Source of the DNA: Actinomycetales bacterium
GTDB taxonomy: Bacteria > Actinomycetota > Actinomycetes > Nanopelagicales > Nanopelagicaceae
Direction of reading: 5' to 3'
DNA length: 64,000 nucleotides
Assembly: GCA_018969355.1 (NCBI GenBank)
Contig: JAGWYO010000002.1
Location: forward strand, 38,573-102,572
Part shown: positions 1 to 7,791 of the stretch, in pieces
Layout: the number at the start of each line of letters is the position of its first letter
Numbering within the stretch: the stretch's first letter is position 1
Position numbers and translations under genes: made by a program
The notes under the pieces: generated by a model
What the model was told of the DNA's origin: nothing
What the model saw: the letters and a program-made list of their open reading frames with translations, nothing else
The model's database searches: none

Positions 1-355
1 ATGCAACATCATTGGCCTTAGCTGCTGCCACCATCTCTCTAGCTTGCGAAGCGTTAACGGCAAAAGGCTTCTCGCACAGAACTGGCTTGTGCGCATTGAG
101 AGCTGCAATCACATTATCTTTATGTAATGGATGTGGGGTTGCAACATAGATAGCATCGATGTGTGGAGCATCAATTAGCTCGTCATAGCTTCCATAAGCT
201 TGTGCACCCGGAATACTTCCAATAAAGCTTTCTGCTTTTTCTAAACTTCTAGATCCAACTGCAGCTACGACATGATCGTCAAGGAGTGCAATATCAGTTG
301 CAAAAGCACGAGCAATGCCGCCAGTACCAATAATTCCCCACTTAAATTGACTCAC
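1..355 (-). CDS. Gfo/Idh/MocA family oxidoreductase (partial, C-terminus outside window)
   Basis: This is the N-terminal ~118 residues of an NAD(P)-dependent sugar or inositol type dehydrogenase. The Rossmann start reads KWGIIGTGGIARAFA, and the family motif YVATPHPLHKDNV is followed by CEKPFAVN, which carries the conserved EKP lysine. Translation starts at a GTG (353-355) that overlaps the TGA of the upstream small gene by 4 bases, so the two are probably co-transcribed and translationally coupled. The substrate cannot be told from this part. The gene runs off the left edge of the window. A second, full-length member of the family lies at 19350-20360. Confidence 0.88.
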   Translation of the reverse strand, partial: MSQFKWGIIGTGGIARAFATDIALLDDHVVAAVGSRSLEKAESFIGSIPGAQAYGSYDELIDAPHIDAIYVATPHPLHKDNVIAALNAHKPVLCEKPFAVNASQAREMVAAAKANDVA

Positions 356-618
356 AGAGTTGCTCCATCGTCGTCGTGATAGCCACGATGAAACCAACGC
401 TTCACTGCGCCTTTGATGGCACGCCACATTACCCGTGGTGATTGCCGCGGCGGATTGGGTGGAATGAATCGATGTGAATCCTCAATCGCATCTAGCTCAT
501 CAAGATAGGTTGTTGGTGCTGATTCATCCAAAGACAGGCCAGAGACGATGGAATCAAATTCGCTGCGAATAAGTTCCTCTTCATCGAACTCATCAGGACC
601 TGAACGGGGATTGCTCAC
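352..618 (-). CDS. Small acidic protein of unknown function
   Basis: An 88-residue protein starting at GTG. The first half is very acidic (for example FDEEELIRSEFDS) and the last third is basic and aromatic (MWRAIKGAVKRWFHRG). There is no signal peptide or membrane segment. It reads directly into the oxidoreductase gene through a GTGA overlap, which supports it being a real gene. I recognise no named domain; a role linked to the oxidoreductase is only suggested by the overlap. Confidence 0.6.
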   Translation of the reverse strand: MSNPRSGPDEFDEEELIRSEFDSIVSGLSLDESAPTTYLDELDAIEDSHRFIPPNPPRQSPRVMWRAIKGAVKRWFHRGYHDDDGATL

Positions 619-662
619 CCTCAGATAGTGTCATATCTGGCAATAGCGACTAAATTAGACCC

Positions 663-1364
663 GTGCTCAACAACCTGCCATATGGAACTTTGCGCGCCTT
701 CCTGACGCCCTTTTTAATGGCTGGATTTCGCCCCAAGGTAAAAGGCCTTCGCAATGTTCCGGCAAAAGGCCCAGTAATCATCGCTTCTAACCATCTCTCT
801 TTTAGTGATTCCATCTTCATGCCATTAGTTGTTCCGAGAAAAGTAACCTTTTTAGCCAAAAGCGAGTACTTCACGTCCCCTGGACCTAAGGGATTGTTGA
901 AGAAGTTAACTTTCATCGCCTTGGGCCAAGTTCCAGTAGATCGTTCAGGCGGTCGCCGAAGTGAGGCGGCCCTGATTACTGGTTTGAAAGTTTTGGCAGA
1001 AGGAGATTGCCTTGGAATTTATCCAGAAGGCACCCGCTCACCCGATGGGCGCCTTTATAAAGGTCGCACAGGAATTGCACGTCTAGCAATTGAATCAGGA
1101 GCACCAGTTATACCTGTTGCAATGTCTAACACGGACAAGATTCAACCCACAGGAAAAGTGATCCCTAATCTTCATAGGGTGGGCATGCAATTTGGAAAAC
1201 CCATGTATTTCGATGGCGATTCTACGGATTTGCTCTATCTGCGCGATGTGACGGATCAAATCATGAATGTTATTCAATCTATGTCAGGCCAGGAATATGT
1301 AGATACATATGCACCTAAGAAATCAAAACCTGGTGATATTAATGTAGCTGGCGAGGAAGATTAA
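663..1364 (+). CDS. 1-acyl-sn-glycerol-3-phosphate acyltransferase (PlsC family)
   Basis: A 233-residue membrane-associated acyltransferase expected to make phosphatidic acid from lysophosphatidic acid and an acyl donor. The catalytic HX4D block is H44-LSFS-D49, and the acceptor-binding motif PEGTR is at residues 121-125. Length is normal for the family. The start is GTG at 663; an ATG at 681 is a possible alternative. The stop overlaps the stop of the convergent nuclease gene within the palindrome TTAA. A second family member lies at 14850-15563, so which of the two is the main PlsC for phospholipid synthesis is open. Confidence 0.88.
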   Translation: MLNNLPYGTLRAFLTPFLMAGFRPKVKGLRNVPAKGPVIIASNHLSFSDSIFMPLVVPRKVTFLAKSEYFTSPGPKGLLKKLTFIALGQVPVDRSGGRRSEAALITGLKVLAEGDCLGIYPEGTRSPDGRLYKGRTGIARLAIESGAPVIPVAMSNTDKIQPTGKVIPNLHRVGMQFGKPMYFDGDSTDLLYLRDVTDQIMNVIQSMSGQEYVDTYAPKKSKPGDINVAGEED

Positions 1365-2044
1365 AGAAGATCTAAAGCATTTCTTGTGATTAAGAATTGG
1401 CAGGTCGTGCAGGTTGGACCAGCATCTGGTATCTCACCTTCTAGAACTTGAATGAAATCAGCAATAACGCGCATGAAATTATCATGGTCACGTTCAACTG
1501 CTACGTACTTTTGATACACACCAAAGCCACTGTTATCAGGATTATCACCCACAGCGTGCGTTGGTTTCCACACAAGTAAGCCCATGGATGCAACTTCAAC
1601 GGCTTTTCCTGCAGCTGGATTTTCCAATGCGAAGGCATATGCTTCTAATTGGGGAGAATAAAAAGCTCCGCTATCTCGCTCTGAATCAGAGACTTTGCAA
1701 TCGATTAATCCAACGGTGCCATCATCATTAGTTGATACAAGATCGTATTTACCTAATATGCGCCAGCGTGTGTCCTGACCATTGATGTTAAGGGGCTTGC
1801 TCTTAACAAATTCACCCCATTTCGTAACTGTTCCAGGGCGAAGTGAGGGATCAATAGTTGGCATATCTGCGCGTTGAAAGTACTCCTCTTGAAGTGAGGA
1901 CAAAGTGCCAACAAGTGGCATAGTCATAGGGGCCGTAACTTTGTACCAGTACTTAACCCATAAGCAACGTTTGCATGTTGATAGACCAAAGGTTAAATCA
2001 GAAGGGGAGATGTTTTCGCGCGCAGGTTTGAGAGGTTTTTTCAT
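1361..2044 (-). CDS. PD-(D/E)XK nuclease family protein with four cysteines (RecB/Cas4-like)
   Basis: A 227-residue protein with the core of a RecB-type nuclease: D101 in GKYDLVS, then D115-C-K117 in LIDCKVS, then Q132 and Y136 in SPQLEAYAF (motif QxxxY). One CxxC pair sits near the N-terminus (C24, C27) and another near the C-terminus (C212, C215). Paired terminal cysteines flanking the nuclease core are how Cas4, AddB and Dna2 hold a 4Fe-4S cluster. No cas genes or repeats are nearby, so a CRISPR role is not supported; a DNA repair or end-processing role is inference. Confidence 0.75.
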   Translation of the reverse strand: MKKPLKPARENISPSDLTFGLSTCKRCLWVKYWYKVTAPMTMPLVGTLSSLQEEYFQRADMPTIDPSLRPGTVTKWGEFVKSKPLNINGQDTRWRILGKYDLVSTNDDGTVGLIDCKVSDSERDSGAFYSPQLEAYAFALENPAAGKAVEVASMGLLVWKPTHAVGDNPDNSGFGVYQKYVAVERDHDNFMRVIADFIQVLEGEIPDAGPTCTTCQFLITRNALDLL

Positions 2045-2059
2045 ATGTCTATTCTCTCT

Positions 2060-2704
2060 TTAGCTACTGACAATTGCGATCAATAAGACCGAAAGACCTA
2101 AGAGGATCATAATGCTGCCACCGCTCGCACGTAGTTTTTCCAGGCGGTGAGAGTCATTAGCTAGCCAGGCGCGGGCTGTGCCAGCTAATAATCCCCAGGT
2201 GCCATCAGAGAAGAAGGCAAGAATTGAAAAAATCGCGCCGAGTAAAATCAACTGGGAAGTGATCTGCCCTTTCTCTCTATCAATAAACTGGGGAAGAACA
2301 GCTGCATAGAAAACAATTGCCTTAGGATTAAGAGCCCCGACCCAAAATCCATCTCGCATAGAACGAAGTGCGGTGGGAGAACTATCTCCTTGATTGGTCA
2401 TATCGGCCGCATGTACTTTTCGTTGCTTAATGGCATCAATGCCCAAATAGATTAAGTAGAGACCACCGCCCCATTGAACCGCGGTATATGCAAGATCTGA
2501 CCGCTGCAATATAGGGCCAAGACCTAGGGCGACAAAGACTGATAAAACAAAAGAACCGGAGACATTGCCTGCAACGGTGAAAACTGCAACTGTGCGACCC
2601 CAGGCGATGGCCCGAGCGATTACGAATAAAACGCTCGGGCCAGGCGCCAAGATAATAATCATCGCGGCAACGATGTACTCAGCTAACCGCGAAGGAATTA
2701 CCAT
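2060..2704 (-). CDS. LysE/RhtB family amino-acid exporter
   Basis: A 214-residue inner-membrane protein with about six hydrophobic segments. The LysE-family signature lies near the N-terminus (IILAPGPSVLFVIARA), followed later by GFWVGALNPKAIVFY, in which the NPK motif is typical. Known members export amino acids such as homoserine, threonine or lysine; the substrate here is not visible. The gene lies 10 bases downstream of the uracil/xanthine permease on the same strand and may share its transcript. Confidence 0.85.
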   Translation of the reverse strand: MVIPSRLAEYIVAAMIIILAPGPSVLFVIARAIAWGRTVAVFTVAGNVSGSFVLSVFVALGLGPILQRSDLAYTAVQWGGGLYLIYLGIDAIKQRKVHAADMTNQGDSSPTALRSMRDGFWVGALNPKAIVFYAAVLPQFIDREKGQITSQLILLGAIFSILAFFSDGTWGLLAGTARAWLANDSHRLEKLRASGGSIMILLGLSVLLIAIVSS

Positions 2705-2714
2705 AGGTCAGATA

Positions 2715-3974
2715 TTAGTTATTACCTCTCGATGAAGCAATTGAGGCCATCACGCGGTATCCAACAACAGCCACCAAAGTTGCATTGATGATTCCGTTGA
2801 ATGTGTAATCTCCACGAGTCCATGACATATCTGCGATACCGATAATGAGTGCAGATGCTGCGATGATCAAGTTGGTTGAGTTCGCAAAATCGACTTTGCC
2901 TTCAATCCAGATGCGAGCGCCAAGGACGCCAATCATTCCGAATAGAGCAACGCCAACTCCACCTAGCGCACCCACTGGTGTGGCACTAAGAACTGCGCCA
3001 AATTTAGGAGATAGTGATAAGCCAATTGCCCCTAATCCTGCAATCCAATACGCAGCAGTTGAATAGACGCGAGTAGCGGCCATAACACCGATGTTTTCAG
3101 CATATGTAGTTGTTCCTGAACCACCGCCGGCACCAGCCAAAGTAGTTGCAAGTCCATCTGCCATGAGCGCTGTGCCCATTTGATCATCAAGGTTCTTTCC
3201 AGTCATTGCTGCTACAGCTTTAACGTGTCCAACATTTTCAGCGATGAGTACAAGTACAACAGGTAGGAACAAAACGATTGCCTTGCCATTAAATGTTGGA
3301 GTCGTAAATGAAGGCATCGCTATCCATTTAGCTGCGCTAATTCCATCGGTCTTAACATCGCCTTGGATGTATGCAACGAGGTAACCAATAACTAGTCCAG
3401 CAAAGATGCTGATGCGGTTAAGGAAGCCTCGAGATGCAGCCGATATCAAAGCAATCGATGCCAATGTAACAACACCAATCATGGGACCTGCTACAAAGTT
3501 ATTTTTTGCGGCACCGGCTAAGTTCAAACCAATGACCATAACGATGGTTCCAGTTACTACTGGAGGCAAGAGCCAGTTAATCCAACCAATACCTGCTTGG
3601 CGAACGATCAGACCAACTGCAGCCAAAATCAGACCTGTGACTACTACGCCACCGAGGGCAGCTGACATTCCACCGCCTGCTTTAGCAGCAGCGATGGGTG
3701 CTAGAAAGGCAAAGGATGAACCTAGATAGCTAGGAACTTTGTTGTGAGTAAGTGCCAGAAAGAGCAGAGTGCCGATTCCTGAGAAGAAGAGTGTGGTTGT
3801 TGGGGGAAATCCAGTAATGATTGGAACGAGGAAGGTGGCACCAAACATTGCGGCGATGTGTTGTAAGCCCACACCGATTGTGCGAGGCCATGTGAGGCGT
3901 TCATCTGTTGAAACAACTGCGCCTGGGGAGAGGGTCTTTCCGTTTCCATGAAGTTTCCATGAGAGTAGCGACAT
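2715..3974 (-). CDS. Uracil/xanthine permease (NCS2 family)
   Basis: A 419-residue multi-spanning nucleobase:cation symporter. Family features include the GATFLVPIITGFPPTTTLFFSGIGT segment, the ENVGHV stretch (signature QNxGxxxxT region, with E as in the UraA group), and AGAGGGSGTTTYAENIGVMAATRVYS after it. The ENxG glutamate is the nucleobase-binding residue in UraA, favouring uracil but not excluding xanthine. The start has a good AAGGACG ribosome site 8-9 bases upstream. A long structured leader precedes the gene (see 3976-4140), so RNA-level control is likely. Confidence 0.9.
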   Translation of the reverse strand: MSLLSWKLHGNGKTLSPGAVVSTDERLTWPRTIGVGLQHIAAMFGATFLVPIITGFPPTTTLFFSGIGTLLFLALTHNKVPSYLGSSFAFLAPIAAAKAGGGMSAALGGVVVTGLILAAVGLIVRQAGIGWINWLLPPVVTGTIVMVIGLNLAGAAKNNFVAGPMIGVVTLASIALISAASRGFLNRISIFAGLVIGYLVAYIQGDVKTDGISAAKWIAMPSFTTPTFNGKAIVLFLPVVLVLIAENVGHVKAVAAMTGKNLDDQMGTALMADGLATTLAGAGGGSGTTTYAENIGVMAATRVYSTAAYWIAGLGAIGLSLSPKFGAVLSATPVGALGGVGVALFGMIGVLGARIWIEGKVDFANSTNLIIAASALIIGIADMSWTRGDYTFNGIINATLVAVVGYRVMASIASSRGNN

Positions 3975-3975
3975 T

Positions 3976-4140
3976 GCTGACGTCCTTTCAGATCTCCTGA
4001 GTAGCTAGCCACATGAGGTAGGTGGCATTGGTTAAAAGGTTAGGACTGAGGCCGTGGGTACTCAGGCGTACGCCACACCTTTTCACCAGATGAAATATGA
4101 GCCTGAGCGTGTTGCAAGTTGCGCCCGGCCACCTATCCCA
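3976..4140 (-). promoter_or_regulatory. Candidate structured leader RNA (riboswitch or attenuator) of the NCS2 permease
   Basis: Read on the minus strand, the leader has an 8-bp closing stem TAGGTGGC (4135-4128) with GCCACCTA (4026-4019). Inside are a 7-bp stem CTCAGGC (4107-4101)/GCCTGAG (4067-4061) and a nested hairpin TTTCA/TGAAA (4095-4091/4085-4081). The middle segment CCTGAGTA (4066-4059) can instead pair over 8 bp with TACTCAGG (4003-3996), which lies just upstream of the ribosome site. Mutually exclusive pairing next to the ribosome site is the hallmark of a switch. I could not match it to a known riboswitch class. Confidence 0.5.
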
Positions 4141-4155
4141 ATAGATTACGGCTGG

Positions 4156-4174
4156 ATATATCGAGTAGATATAT
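4156..4174. promoter_or_regulatory. Probable PadR operator (7-5-7 inverted repeat)
   Basis: A perfect inverted repeat, ATATATC-GAGTA-GATATAT, lies 27 bases upstream of the padR-type start codon. Members of the PadR family often bind AT-rich palindromes at their own promoters, so autoregulation of the PadR–inositol-phosphate synthase operon is inferred. The site lies in the divergent interval shared with the NCS2 permease and could affect both directions. Confidence 0.5.
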
Positions 4175-4201
4175 AGACCGATAGATGGAAGGGAGTAAGC
4201 G

Positions 4202-4732
4202 ATGCGATCACGCGCCCAATCACTTGAGTTCGCTCTCCTTGGCCTGTTATCCCAGAGCCCCTTGCATGGATATGAACTTCGAAAACGCATGGGCACCATA
4301 TTTGGACCATTTCGTGCACTCTCATTCTCTGTTCTCTACCCACAGCTGCGCAGAATGGTGGAAGCGGGTTTAATCGAAGAGACTGTGGTGGATTCACCAT
4401 CTCGGCGCTCGCGGATCGTTTATGACATTACCGATAAAGGTCAGGCCCGTTTTGAGAACCTAACAGAGACCGTTAGCCCTGAGACGTGGGAAGACGAAGG
4501 ATTTGAAATCCGATTTGCATTTTTTTCTCCAACATCTTCAAAGAACAGAGTAAGAATTCTTGAGGGACGCCATCGTCGCCTCAAGGAGAAAGCAGAGATT
4601 CTGCGTGGTGAACTCGAGAAATCACCGATTGGAATCGATAAATATCTAGAGGAGTGGCGACGTCACTCACTGGAGTCAGCTGATCGAGAGATTGCTTGGC
4701 TGGAAAAAATGATCAAAACCGAGAGGAAATGA
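4202..4732 (+). CDS. PadR family transcriptional regulator
   Basis: A 176-residue winged-helix repressor. The N-terminal PadR domain (residues ~8-85) contains [21 protein letters not shown] and [17 protein letters not shown]; a charged helical C-terminal half (residues ~95-176) fits the PadR dimerisation arm. Its stop overlaps the start of the inositol-3-phosphate synthase gene, an arrangement common in Actinobacteria. This suggests that it controls inositol production, with the palindrome at 4156-4174 as its likely site. The effector is unknown. Confidence 0.9.
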   Translation: MRSRAQSLEFALLGLLSQSPLHGYELRKRMGTIFGPFRALSFSVLYPQLRRMVEAGLIEETVVDSPSRRSRIVYDITDKGQARFENLTETVSPETWEDEGFEIRFAFFSPTSSKNRVRILEGRHRRLKEKAEILRGELEKSPIGIDKYLEEWRRHSLESADREIAWLEKMIKTERK

Positions 4733-5832
4733 AAGTGAACATAACAACCGGTACAGGCGACATCCGTGTTGCAATCGTTGGCGTAGGAAACTGTGCTAAC
4801 TCTTTAGTTCAAGGTGTGACCTATTACAAGGACGCTGCACTTGATCAAGAGATCCCAGGTCTTATGCATGCAACTGTTGGGGCATATCACATTTCCAACG
4901 TGAAGTTCGTTGCAGCCTTTGATGTTGATGCTAAAAAGGTCGGTTTGGATCTAGCTGATGCCATTTGGGCCAGTGAGAACAACACCATTAAATTCACTGA
5001 CGTGGCAAAGACTGGTGTTCCAGTTCTACGCGGTGTAACACATGATGGTCTTGGAAAGTACTACCGCCAGACGATTAAAGAATCCGATGCCCCGGCAGTG
5101 GACGTTGTTGCTGTATTAAAGGAAGAACAAGTAGATGTGCTGATCTGCTACTTGCCAGTGGGATCTGAAATTGCTGCTAAGTACTATGCTCAGTGCGCAA
5201 TTGATGCAGGTTGTGCTTTCGTTAACGCACTTCCAGTCTTCATCGCATCAGATCCCGAGTGGGAGAAGAAGTTCTCTGATGCAAATCTTCCTATTGTGGG
5301 AGATGACATCAAGAGCCAAGTGGGAGCAACAATCACTCACCGCATCATGGCTAAGTTATTCCAAGATCGTGGTGTTCACTTAGATCGCACCTACCAATTA
5401 AATGTTGGCGGAAATATGGACTTCAAGAACATGCTCGAGCGTGATCGCCTTGAATCTAAGAAGATTTCAAAAACTAACTCTGTAACATCACAGTTAGAGC
5501 ATGACTTGGGAGAAAAGAACGTTCACATCGGACCTTCTGACTACATCCCATGGCTCGATGATCGCAAGTGGGCCTACGTTCGCCTCGAAGGCCGCGCATT
5601 TGGCGATGTTCCTCTTAACTTGGAATACAAGTTGGAAGTATGGGATTCACCTAACTCTGCTGGTGTCATCATCGATGCACTACGGTGCGCAAAGATTGGT
5701 CTTGATCGCAAGATTGGCGGGGCTCTGCTTTCGCCTTCTAGCTACTTCATGAAGACTCCACCTACTCAATACACAGATGAGTTAGCACACGTGAGAACTG
5801 AAGATTTCATCAATGGAAAGATTGAGCGCTAA
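4729..5832 (+). CDS. ino1: Inositol-3-phosphate synthase (myo-inositol-1-phosphate synthase)
   Basis: A ~367-residue NAD-dependent enzyme converting glucose-6-phosphate to inositol-3-phosphate, the first step to phosphatidylinositol and mycothiol. The actinobacterial form is clear from [82 protein letters not shown] and the [15 protein letters not shown] segment. ATG 4729 overlaps the PadR stop (ATGA), but GTG 4735 has better spacing from GAGAGG and is an alternative. The product feeds the PgsA-PatA-PimA genes at 54.5-57.2 kb. Confidence 0.95.
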   Translation: MKVNITTGTGDIRVAIVGVGNCANSLVQGVTYYKDAALDQEIPGLMHATVGAYHISNVKFVAAFDVDAKKVGLDLADAIWASENNTIKFTDVAKTGVPVLRGVTHDGLGKYYRQTIKESDAPAVDVVAVLKEEQVDVLICYLPVGSEIAAKYYAQCAIDAGCAFVNALPVFIASDPEWEKKFSDANLPIVGDDIKSQVGATITHRIMAKLFQDRGVHLDRTYQLNVGGNMDFKNMLERDRLESKKISKTNSVTSQLEHDLGEKNVHIGPSDYIPWLDDRKWAYVRLEGRAFGDVPLNLEYKLEVWDSPNSAGVIIDALRCAKIGLDRKIGGALLSPSSYFMKTPPTQYTDELAHVRTEDFINGKIER

Positions 5833-5847
5833 AGACAATTAGCAACG

Positions 5848-5881
5848 AAAAGGCCCCCTGGTAGAACCCAGGGGGCCTTTC
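5848..5881 (+). terminator. Rho-independent terminator after inositol-3-phosphate synthase
   Basis: A GC-rich hairpin, GGCCCCCTGG–tagaa–CCCAGGGGGCC, is preceded by an A-run and followed by a T-run, so it can work in both directions. It lies 16 bases after the synthase stop. A second imperfect hairpin (AACCCCTCA/TGAGGGTT, 5884-5908) follows and overlaps the stop codon of the opposite gene. Confidence 0.9.
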
Positions 5882-5906
5882 CTAACCCCTCACGGAGAGT
5901 TGAGGG

Positions 5907-6485
5907 TTAAATCGTCGCATCCTCAGGAGTGCGACGAATGTGCATAAACCCAGCAATACCCAAGAAGAGAAAGAGAACTCCGCCAACTAAAGCTGCAATC
6001 GCTGCATAACCTGCAATCACGCCAAGAGTTCCAAATGCATAGGCTTCTAGGAGCATTCCACGAAGAGTATTGCCCATGAAAAGCGTTTGACGAAGATCTG
6101 CAAGTTTTTGTACTTGTTCTGGTGTTGTGACACCATCACGTTGGGCAGCCATATAAGCAGATGAAACTTCTGAGTATGTAGCTGGTTTGCCCATCACAGC
6201 ATTTGCCGAGGCATTCATGTGTTCCAAGATAAATAGATCAGAGTAATCACGGGCCATTTCTCCAGTTGTAACTTGCTTGCCAGCCCACTTTGCAAGTTGA
6301 TCTTTAGTCTCGCTAGGAAGACCGCCCTCGTCCGGAAATGCAATGTTCTGATTAGCGAGCTGACTTTGAACGGAATCATTGGCAAATCCTGCGCCAAAGT
6401 TAAGCAAGCCTGCAAAAATCAATAGAAGTGCAGCTAGGCCTATGCCAACTGAAGAAACCAGCTTGTCAAAAGTTCTACGTTTCAT
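5907..6485 (-). CDS. Membrane protein of unknown function
   Basis: A 192-residue protein with an N-terminal membrane segment (~13-35: GIGLAALLLIFAGLLNFGAGF), a soluble ~115-residue domain probably outside the membrane, and a C-terminal segment (~150-182: two closely spaced hydrophobic stretches). The soluble part is rich in helix formers and contains VTTPEQVQKLADLRQTLFMG. I recognise no named family. It stands alone, with terminator hairpins behind it and a 160-base spacer in front, and the divergent neighbour is the inositol operon. Confidence 0.7.
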   Translation of the reverse strand: MKRRTFDKLVSSVGIGLAALLLIFAGLLNFGAGFANDSVQSQLANQNIAFPDEGGLPSETKDQLAKWAGKQVTTGEMARDYSDLFILEHMNASANAVMGKPATYSEVSSAYMAAQRDGVTTPEQVQKLADLRQTLFMGNTLRGMLLEAYAFGTLGVIAGYAAIAALVGGVLFLFLGIAGFMHIRRTPEDATI

Positions 6486-6649
6486 TGTATGTACTCTCCC
6501 TTTTAGGCATCATGAGAATTGATGCATCACATAGTTAACTCTTGTGTCTATGTGTGGAAGTTAGAAAGTGCGAGAGTCACCACTCGATGAAAACGAAAAA
6601 TGAGTTAGAGAGGGGTAGCCCTCAGTACATGTGATTGAATAGACAGAAT

Positions 6650-6982
6650 TTAATCTATATGTCTGTTGCACATTGACTTGCCATCTGGGCCGATTTCAAA
6701 GTGAGAGCATGGCACATTTAATGCATCAAATGCTTTGTCACCATAATGGGCTCTAAATGCAAGTGCGATAAGAACTCGTAAATTCGTTTCACTATCAGAT
6801 TTGATTCCAAAAACTTGAGCACTTCTGCTGACAGTATTTTCAATAACTTTTTCTGTATGGGAAGTTTCACGAGCAATTGCTGCATTTGACTTGCCTTCAC
6901 ATAAAAGGTTAAGCACTAATTGTTCAAATGGGGATAAATCTCGTGTTGCAATGGTTATGTCCCGTGCCATCTCAATCGCCAC
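6650..6982 (-). CDS. Small LuxR-type HTH protein with C-terminal Cys/His cluster
   Basis: A 110-residue protein. Residues ~15-62 form a LuxR/GerE helix-turn-helix (LSPFEQLVLNLLCEGKSNAA and IARETSHTEKVIENTVSR). There is no receiver or ligand domain. The C-terminal tail carries C92-x-H94 and C105-x2-H108, a possible zinc or iron ligand set. The start is GTG; ATG four codons later is possible. The gene is monocistronic and lies between the unknown membrane protein and a divergent crotonase gene. DNA binding is well supported; metal sensing is inference. Confidence 0.8.
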   Translation of the reverse strand: MAIEMARDITIATRDLSPFEQLVLNLLCEGKSNAAIARETSHTEKVIENTVSRSAQVFGIKSDSETNLRVLIALAFRAHYGDKAFDALNVPCSHFEIGPDGKSMCNRHID

Positions 6983-7044
6983 CTCTCCGCGGTAGACCTA
7001 TTCTCCTACTTTCTTATAGGCAAAATCACCCCTAAGATGCCCGA

Positions 7045-7791
7045 GTGAATGAAATTTTGGCCACACAGTCAGGCTCAATCCTTTCCCTGTCCTTGAATAG
7101 GCCTGCCAAGATGAACGCACTCACGCGGGCGATGTATGCAGGCTTGGCTAAGGGGCTCAATGATGCCGCGGGGGAGTTTGGGATTCGCGCCGTCATTCTT
7201 ACAAGTGAAGGCGATCATTTCACCGCGGGAAACGACATCGTCGATTTTATGGATAACCCACCCACCAGTGATTCATCAGAGGTTGCCCAATTCTTAGGAG
7301 CGTTACTAAATTTCCCAAAACCCCTCATTGCAGCAGTTAAAGGAAATGCGGTAGGTGTTGGCACAACGATGCTTTTGCATTGCGATGTTGTCGTTGCCGC
7401 ACCTTCTGCTAACTTCTCAATGCCCTTTGCATCCCTTGGTTTAGTTCCAGAAGCTGGATCAAGTTTGCTCTTTCCACAATTAGTTGGATATCAAAGAGCT
7501 GCCAAGATTTTCTTCACAGGTGAATCCTTTGGAGCAGATGCTGCCCTTGAAATGGGCCTGATAGCAGAGATAGATTCTGATGCTTTGGCTGGAGCCACAA
7601 AGATTGCTCAACACATGGCCCAACAACCGCCTCAAGCAATTATTAATACCAAAGCTTTGCTTAAAGCAAGCAATCATGATGCAGTTGCTGCAGTGATGAG
7701 GGCCGAATTTGAGATTTTTTCTATGGCATTGCAGTCAGATGAAGCGATGGAAGCCTTCATGAAGTTTATGGCCAAGAAAGGTAAAACATGA
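7045..7791 (+). CDS. Enoyl-CoA hydratase/isomerase family protein (crotonase)
   Basis: A 248-residue crotonase-fold protein. The oxyanion-hole regions are recognisable: HFTAGNDIVDF early, then KGNAVGVGTTMLLHCDVVVA and FASLGLVPEAGSSLLFP. The second catalytic acid position sits in LVPEAGSS. The reaction could be hydration or isomerisation of an enoyl-CoA. The start is GTG 7045 (the ATG four bases on is out of frame). The gene overlaps the following SDR gene by 4 bases, suggesting joint action in acyl-CoA metabolism. Confidence 0.87.
   Translation: MNEILATQSGSILSLSLNRPAKMNALTRAMYAGLAKGLNDAAGEFGIRAVILTSEGDHFTAGNDIVDFMDNPPTSDSSEVAQFLGALLNFPKPLIAAVKGNAVGVGTTMLLHCDVVVAAPSANFSMPFASLGLVPEAGSSLLFPQLVGYQRAAKIFFTGESFGADAALEMGLIAEIDSDALAGATKIAQHMAQQPPQAIINTKALLKASNHDAVAAVMRAEFEIFSMALQSDEAMEAFMKFMAKKGKT

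Noticed and set aside
1361..2044. Cas4 and a CRISPR locus
   Set aside because: The nuclease has a Cas4-like layout but no repeats, cas1/cas2 or other cas genes are in the window.
4146..4400. Short open frames on the minus strand opposite the PadR gene
   Set aside because: They overlap the well-supported PadR gene and its promoter and show no protein-like features.
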